Source of the DNA: Bin87 sp965204905
GTDB taxonomy: Bacteria > Chloroflexota > Dehalococcoidia > Lucifugimonadales > UBA3495
DNA: 64,000 nucleotides
Assembly (NCBI GenBank): GCA_965204905.1
Contig: OZ242042.1
Location: 1,736,001-1,800,000 of the forward strand
Direction of reading: 5' to 3'
The notes below the pieces were generated by a model. The model did no database searches and had not been told where the DNA came from. It saw nothing but the letters and a program-made list of their open reading frames with translations. Both the position numbers and the translations under genes were made by a program. Shown here piece after piece: positions 59,800-64,000 of the stretch (its first letter is position 1; the number at the start of each line of letters is the position of its first letter).

Positions 59800-61050
59800 A
59801 TGTCTGACGATTCCAATGCCTTTGAGATCAATCTTCCCTTGCCCCTCGCCGGCGTTCGTGTGCTGGATGCTACGCACATTGTCGCCGGGCCGTTTTGTTC
59901 GTTGATACTGGCGGATATGGGGGCGGAGGTTATCAAGATTGAACGACCGCGCACCGGGGACTTGGCCCGCGGTCGTGGCCCTTTCATCGGCGATGCCGAA
60001 ACCGGGGAGGTCAGCAGTCGGTTCCTGGGCGTCAACCGCAACAAGAAATCCGTTACCCTGGACTTGCGAAATCCAGTTTGCAAGACGGCCTTTGAGAGTC
60101 TGGTCGCCAACTCGGACGTGCTGCTGGACAACTGGGGGCCGGGCGCGTTCCGACGGCTGGGCCTGGGCTATGACCGGCTGAGTGAGATCAACCCGCGATT
60201 GATCTACGCCGAGATCACCGGGTACGGTGACAGCGACGGCGCACGCGGGCCGTACTCAAACTGGCCGGCGAACAACCTTGCGATTCAAGCTATGTCGGGC
60301 TGGATGGAGATTACCGGCGAGCCCGATGGCAGGCCCCAGGCGGTGGGCGACAACATGGGCGACTCGGTGCCGGGGGTTTGGGCCGCCCTGAGTATCGTAC
60401 TGGCATTGGAAACGAGACGTCAGACGGGAAAGGGACAGCACGTTGACGTGGCAATGTACGACTGCATGGCGTCTCACGTCATCAGCAACATGAACGCCTA
60501 TCAGGCCACCGGACAAACACCCGGGCGAACCCGGCAGGCGTCGCTGGGGCCCGGCCTGGTGTTTCGGGCGGCTGACGGATACGTCATCATGGCCGGCGTG
60601 CGCAGCCCGCAACGCCTGGCCGCGCTGTGGGAACTGGTTGAGCAGGCCGACCTGCCGGAGCAGGACGGGCGCTATTTGCAGCAATTCCCCGACGCCGATT
60701 TTGTGTTTGAGCAGGTTATCCCGGCGATAGAAACCTGGTCTTCCCAACGCCCGAAGTGGGAAGTAGCTGGCAAGCTGACCGAGATCGGGTTTTCGATGGG
60801 AGTGACGCAGAGCGTGGCGGATCTGGCCGATTGTCCGCAGCTTGAAGCCCGCGGAATGTACGTGGATACCGCGGACACCCTGGGCGGAACGTTCCGGTCA
60901 TTGGCTACACCGATCCGGCTAACCGGGTGCGAACCGGCTCCGGCCGGCGCTCCGCCCACTCTGGGCGAACACAATGCCGAAATCCTCTGCACGTTGGGCG
61001 GCCTAACGCCGGAGCAGCTATCGGGGCTGAAAGCAGAAGGCGCGGTCTGA
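59800..61050 (+). CDS. CaiB/BaiF CoA-transferase
   Basis: A 416-residue class III CoA-transferase. GVRVLDATHIVAGPF, GAEVIKIERP, NRNKKSVTLDLR and TGKGQHVDVAMYD are diagnostic, and the catalytic Asp is in GDSVPGVWAAL. It moves CoA between carboxylic acids and could act on the product of the mutase operon upstream, although two PaREP1 genes intervene. ATG 59800 has a weak ribosome site. A second, different CaiB gene follows. Confidence 0.92.
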   Translation: MSDDSNAFEINLPLPLAGVRVLDATHIVAGPFCSLILADMGAEVIKIERPRTGDLARGRGPFIGDAETGEVSSRFLGVNRNKKSVTLDLRNPVCKTAFESLVANSDVLLDNWGPGAFRRLGLGYDRLSEINPRLIYAEITGYGDSDGARGPYSNWPANNLAIQAMSGWMEITGEPDGRPQAVGDNMGDSVPGVWAALSIVLALETRRQTGKGQHVDVAMYDCMASHVISNMNAYQATGQTPGRTRQASLGPGLVFRAADGYVIMAGVRSPQRLAALWELVEQADLPEQDGRYLQQFPDADFVFEQVIPAIETWSSQRPKWEVAGKLTEIGFSMGVTQSVADLADCPQLEARGMYVDTADTLGGTFRSLATPIRLTGCEPAPAGAPPTLGEHNAEILCTLGGLTPEQLSGLKAEGAV

Positions 61051-61081
61051 TCGGTCAGGGCCTTTGCAAAGTTACTCCGTC

Positions 61082-61100
61082 ATTCCTGCTTTCGCAGGAT
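61082..61100. repeat. TTTC-loop hairpin, copy 3
   Basis: ATTCCTGC - TTTC - GCAGGAT. Same loop as the other copies; the C-to-T change in the left arm is matched by A in the right arm. Confidence 0.75.
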
Positions 61101-61131
61101 AGAGATGGTTTCATAGATAAGAACGTTCTGG

Positions 61132-61151
61132 ATACCGGCTTTCGCCGGTAT
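61132..61151. repeat. TTTC-loop hairpin, copy 4
   Basis: ATACCGGC - TTTC - GCCGGTAT followed by GACGA. Both arm substitutions relative to copy 1 are compensated. It lies 32 bp after copy 3, between the two CaiB genes. Confidence 0.8.
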
Positions 61152-61327
61152 GACGAGTATAGAGTTGCCATTGACTGCCACGCTTGCCCATAACACATTG
61201 CCGGCGTAGAATGGCGACACTTACAATCGCCGTCGGCCACGTCTCGGCGGCGGCCCTCATACGCGAGTCGGTCTTCCTGCGGAGCGGGAACAGAGCCGAG
61301 CAATCGAACGAATTAGGAGAACCGGTT

Positions 61328-62542
61328 ATGGCAGAAGCGAAAGGCCCCCTGGATGGGATACGAGTAATTGACCTGGGTCGGCACCAGGCCGGTCCCCGCT
61401 GTGCCCAAGTGCTGGCCCGCCTGGGCGCTGAAGTGATCAAGGTCGAGCGACTGGGCGGCGAGGAGACCCGCTACCACGCTCCCTGGGTGCGGAAGCAGTC
61501 CGCCTACTGGGTGCAGTACAACAGCGGAAAGAAGAGCCTGAGCATTGACCTGCGCAAGGAGGACGGCAAGGAAGTCCTCCGCAAGCTGGTCGGGGTCTCC
61601 GACGTCCTGCTGCAGAACTTCCGACCCGGCACCATCGACATCATGGGCTTCGGCTACGACGTTCTCTACGAGTTGAACCCGCGCATCATCATGGTGAACG
61701 TGTCGGCTTACGGTCAGTTCGGTCCATACCGGGACCAGATCGGCTACGACCCCATCGGTCAGACCATGTCCGGCATTGCCATGGTTACCGGAGAAGAGGG
61801 GATGCCGCCCATCCGCGCTGGTGTACCCATCATTGACCGCACGACGGCTCTCCACGCGGCCATCGGCACCCTGGCGGCGCTGCACGAGCGCGAGTCGTCG
61901 GGACAGGGACAGTGCATCGATGCCTGTCTTGCGGACACGGGCTACAGCTACACCGAAATTCCCGTTACCGCCTACCACGGCGCCGGCATTGAACCGCGCC
62001 GCGGTGAGTCCGCCGCGCCTCCATCAGGGACTTACCCGTGCAAGGATGGCTGGGTGCTCATATCCGCTGGCGACCAGCACCACTGGCATCGCGTCTGCAA
62101 CGCCCTGGGTAAGCCGGAGTGGTTGGAAGACCCTCGCTTCACCACGCGGCACGAGCGCGGACGCAACGGCGAAGCCGTCAACCAGGCGATGCGCGACCTG
62201 ATGGCCGATATGACCATGCGGGAGGCCATCGCACACTTTACGCACCACGACGTGGTGGCTGCTCCGGTGAATACCATTGCCCAGGCTGCTGCTGACCCGC
62301 ATCCCTGGGAACGGCGTGCTATGGTCGAGGTTGACGACTTCCTCGCCGGCACCATTGCCGTGTCCGGCGACTTCTGGCACTTCAGCCGAACACCCGCCGT
62401 CGTTGGCACTACCCCGCGCGTCGGCGAGCACAACGAGGACGTTTTGACCGGTCTGCTCGACTACACCGAGGACGAGGTGCAGGCCCTTTACGAGGCCAAC
62501 GTCATCGGGAACTTCGATCACTACGACGAAATCCCCGGCTAG
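61328..62542 (+). CDS. CaiB/BaiF CoA-transferase
   Basis: 404 residues. GIRVIDLGRHQAGPRCAQVLARLGAEVIKVE (family entry and GAEVIK strand), YNSGKKSLSIDLR, catalytic Asp in VPIIDRTTAL and SGQGQCIDACL. AGGAG lies before ATG 61328. It is clearly distinct from the copy at 59800, so the two probably use different acids. It is followed by a strong hairpin terminator. Its own promoter must lie in the repeat-rich spacer upstream, where none was recognised. Confidence 0.92.
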   Translation: MAEAKGPLDGIRVIDLGRHQAGPRCAQVLARLGAEVIKVERLGGEETRYHAPWVRKQSAYWVQYNSGKKSLSIDLRKEDGKEVLRKLVGVSDVLLQNFRPGTIDIMGFGYDVLYELNPRIIMVNVSAYGQFGPYRDQIGYDPIGQTMSGIAMVTGEEGMPPIRAGVPIIDRTTALHAAIGTLAALHERESSGQGQCIDACLADTGYSYTEIPVTAYHGAGIEPRRGESAAPPSGTYPCKDGWVLISAGDQHHWHRVCNALGKPEWLEDPRFTTRHERGRNGEAVNQAMRDLMADMTMREAIAHFTHHDVVAAPVNTIAQAAADPHPWERRAMVEVDDFLAGTIAVSGDFWHFSRTPAVVGTTPRVGEHNEDVLTGLLDYTEDEVQALYEANVIGNFDHYDEIPG

Positions 62543-62566
62543 CCGCGGCGCACCAGGCAGAGAACC

Positions 62567-62601
62567 GTAGGGGCGACGCATTGCGTCGCCCCTACATTTT
62601 T
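62567..62601. repeat. GTAGGGGCG-type hairpin, copy 7, with T-run
   Basis: Arm GTAGGGGCGACGCA (62567-62580), one-base loop, exact complement to 62595, then ATTTTT. The T-run makes this copy a good intrinsic terminator for the CoA-transferase gene on the plus strand. Confidence 0.88.
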
Positions 62602-62628
62602 GGGAGGTATTGAGTCTCCGACGCGGAG

Positions 62629-63573
62629 TCAATCAACCTGGCTCATTATGTCGCCCGCAAACCAGTCCAACCGTTCCAGCGACTGGTTGAGTTCGCTGCC
62701 CCGAATGTCGAAGATGATGTGGGAAACGCCGATCTCGGCGTAGGTGTGAACGTCTTCCAGGATTGCGTCGGGCGAGCCGGAAAAGCGTCGGCGCGGGCCG
62801 GATTGCATAGTTGCCGGGTCGTAAAGCGGCGCTTTCATGGAAACCTGAATCTCGGCCGGGTCGCGGCCGGCCTGCTCGGCGAAGCGGTTCAGCGTGACCA
62901 GGTCGCCGGCCAGTTCTTCCGGCTCCAACGTGGCCGCCGGAATAGTGCCCACGGGGTGCCAGCCGTCGCCGAGGGTGGCGGCCCGCCGGATCGCCGGACG
63001 GCTTTGACCACCGACCCAGATCGGCGGGTGAGGTTTCTGCACCGGCTTGGGCAGGAACTGGATGCCCGAAAACTGCACGTACTTTCCGTCAAACTCGGGA
63101 TTCGGGCTGGTCCACAGTTCTTTGTAGGCGCGCAGATATTCGTCCGTGACCGGCCCACGCTCAGCAAAGGGCGGGGTTCCCAGCGCCTCAAACTCCTCTT
63201 CCATCCAACCGACGCCTACGCCGAGGATCAGCCGGCCCTGCGACAGCACGTCCAGAGTGGCCAGTATCTTGGCGGCCAGGATCGGCGGGCGATACGGCAC
63301 AATCATCACGCTGGGCACAAGGCGGATGTTTTCAGTAACACCGGCGAGATAGGTCAGCAGCGTAAGCTGCTCGAAGTATTCGCCGCTCTCTCCCGTGGGA
63401 AACTCGCCGCCCACGGTGTACGGGTATGGCGAGTCGATTCGACTGGGGACGAGGACATGATCGCCGGCTACCATGCAATAGAAACCGAGGCGATCACCCG
63501 CTTGCGCGATTTGGGCCAGGGGCCCGGGCTGGGCGTTGGGGCCGTGGTTGGGCAGATAGAATCCGAACTGCAT
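62629..63573 (-). CDS. F420-dependent LLM-class oxidoreductase
   Basis: 314 residues. MQFGFYLPNHGP opens the TIM barrel. VMIVPYRPPILAAKILATLDVLSQGRLILGVGVGW is the cofactor-binding region (shared with F420-dependent N5,N10-methylene-H4MPT reductase homologues; split here at LSQGR), and PPIWVGGQSRPAIRRAATLGDGW is the typical C-terminal strand. It is a different subfamily from the enzyme at 49880. Substrate unknown. Convergent with the CaiB gene across the terminator hairpin. Confidence 0.9.
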   Translation of the reverse strand: MQFGFYLPNHGPNAQPGPLAQIAQAGDRLGFYCMVAGDHVLVPSRIDSPYPYTVGGEFPTGESGEYFEQLTLLTYLAGVTENIRLVPSVMIVPYRPPILAAKILATLDVLSQGRLILGVGVGWMEEEFEALGTPPFAERGPVTDEYLRAYKELWTSPNPEFDGKYVQFSGIQFLPKPVQKPHPPIWVGGQSRPAIRRAATLGDGWHPVGTIPAATLEPEELAGDLVTLNRFAEQAGRDPAEIQVSMKAPLYDPATMQSGPRRRFSGSPDAILEDVHTYAEIGVSHIIFDIRGSELNQSLERLDWFAGDIMSQVD

Positions 63574-63610
63574 TGAGAAACTCCTGGGAATCAGACGGGC
63601 GTTGCCACGA

Positions 63611-63733
63611 TCAGAGGATAAGCGAGAAACCGCCGAACAACCAACCGATGATAATCAGCGCGATAACCAAGCCGACCACTGCGCCGATGGCGCAACCGCA
63701 GCCCTTGTTGAAACCTTCAAAAAAACCCATCAT
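63611..63733 (-). CDS. 40-residue membrane protein
   Basis: MMGFFEGFNKGCGCAIG begins the peptide; one transmembrane helix (AVVGLVIALIIIGWLFGG) follows and the protein ends FSLIL. Two closely spaced Cys (CGC) lie just before the helix. The ribosome site is weak (no clear GGAGG). Small glycine-rich membrane peptides of this shape are common and uncharacterised. It lies upstream of the F420 oxidoreductase on the same strand. Confidence 0.5.
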   Translation of the reverse strand: MMGFFEGFNKGCGCAIGAVVGLVIALIIIGWLFGGFSLIL

Positions 63734-63794
63734 TTCGTTGCATCTGCCGCCGTGAACCGGCCCTGGACAGGGCGCAATCAATCAACGGCTGCCC

Positions 63795-63803
63795 TGCTAT
63801 AAT
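63795..63803 (+). promoter_or_regulatory. extended -10 promoter of the GlcG/HbpS-like gene
   Basis: TGCTATAAT, 83 bp before the ATG at 63886. Same extended -10 sequence as at 6701 and 51476. Confidence 0.5.
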
Positions 63804-63885
63804 AGCGCAGCCGGTTGAACACGCTCAACCGACGCAGCACCAGTTTGAAGCCAAACTATTTTTCAACTCAAGGAGTGTCGTCGAA

Positions 63886-64000
63886 ATGCCAAACATCACC
63901 CTCGACCAAGCCGAGGCCGTCCTTGCCGGGGCCAAGGCCGCCGCACTGGAACTCGGCAAGGCTTTCAGCTTCTCCGTCGTGGACGCCCGAGGCGATCTCA
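63886..64000 (+). CDS. GlcG/HbpS family heme-binding-like protein, 3' end missing
   Basis: The first 38 residues are visible: ITLDQAEAVLAGAKAAALELG, then FSFSVVDARGDL, the canonical start of DUF336/GlcG-HbpS proteins (usually ~140 residues). Some members bind heme extracellularly; others sit in glycolate or diol utilisation operons. AAGGAG lies 12 nt before the ATG. The gene runs off the right edge of the window. Confidence 0.85.
   Translation, partial: MPNITLDQAEAVLAGAKAAALELGKAFSFSVVDARGDL

Noticed and set aside
1..64000. CRISPR array, tRNA or rRNA genes, prophage or insertion sequence
   Set aside because: No regularly spaced direct repeats, cloverleaf-like sequences, rRNA segments, integrase or transposase reading frames were found.

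Overview
The window looks like a fragment of a free-living, heterotrophic bacterial chromosome of moderately high GC, most likely a Chloroflexota of the SAR202 / Dehalococcoidia type. This is inferred from gene content, not from a marker gene. The relevant content is several CaiB/BaiF CoA-transferases, luciferase-like (LLM) flavin/F420 oxidoreductases, an FMN alpha-hydroxyacid dehydrogenase, FAD amine-oxidase-fold enzymes, SDRs, a MoxR/CoxE pair, a cytoplasmic sulfite-oxidase-fold molybdoenzyme and a multi-rhodanese protein. No rRNA, tRNA, CRISPR array or integrated phage was seen. Strand switches are frequent, and many transcription units end at short GC-rich hairpins.

Layout. 0-3.2 kb: partial tenA, an alpha/beta hydrolase, an alpha-hydroxyacid dehydrogenase and a hypothetical gene. 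3.2-6.7 kb (-): a three-gene 2-oxoacid:ferredoxin oxidoreductase operon whose gamma and delta subunits are fused. 6.8-12.7 kb: a ThDP enzyme of the acetolactate-synthase superfamily with Xsc-like motifs plus DUF971, an FmdB zinc ribbon, then an FAD oxidoreductase and a tandem two-domain CaiB CoA-transferase. 12.8-15.5 kb: a cysteinyl-tRNA synthetase fused to a family 2 glycosyltransferase, and a PaREP1/HEPN-like gene. 16.6-24.7 kb (+): PHP hydrolase, a two-subunit MaoC hydratase-like pair, a double VOC protein, an orphan Zn/Mn-type ABC ATPase, an SDR, small membrane proteins, gatC, gatA and asnS. 24.8-27.2 kb: split sulfopyruvate-decarboxylase-like ThDP subunits and a degenerate paralogue of the beta subunit. 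27.3-35.6 kb (-): CoxE-like VWA protein, MFS transporter, FAD oxidoreductase, MoxR ATPase, HAM1-type NTPase and a second MFS transporter. 35.6-45.6 kb (mostly -): a large type IIG-like restriction-modification protein, an acyl-CoA-dehydrogenase-fold flavoprotein, a Uma2 nuclease, a sulfite-oxidase-like molybdoenzyme, a four-rhodanese protein and a thiol dioxygenase. 45.9-49.6 kb: peptide/nickel-type ABC importer genes without ATPases. 49.9-54.5 kb: an LLM oxidoreductase, HigBA, a PLD nuclease and a PaREP1 pair. 54.5-58.9 kb: a B12 acyl-CoA mutase operon. 58.9-64 kb: a second PaREP1 pair, two CaiB CoA-transferases, an F420-type oxidoreductase, a 40-residue membrane protein and a partial GlcG/HbpS gene.

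The strongest functional reading is the operon at 54.5-58.1 kb. The large mutase subunit carries Ile64, Asp91 and Gln182 at the exact spacing of the three residues that distinguish 2-hydroxyisobutyryl-CoA mutase from methylmalonyl-CoA mutase. It is followed by a B12-binding subunit and a phenylacetate-CoA-ligase-type acyl-CoA synthetase, which suggests activation and rearrangement of a branched 2- or 3-hydroxy acid. Other notable items are the CysRS-glycosyltransferase fusion and a duplicated two-gene PaREP1 module on both sides of the mutase operon. There is also a 20-bp perfect inverted repeat inside the restriction enzyme gene. Scattered genes could together oxidise organosulfur compounds: a thiol dioxygenase, rhodaneses, a sulfite oxidase, and ComDE-like and Xsc-like ThDP enzymes. 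That pathway is inference only.
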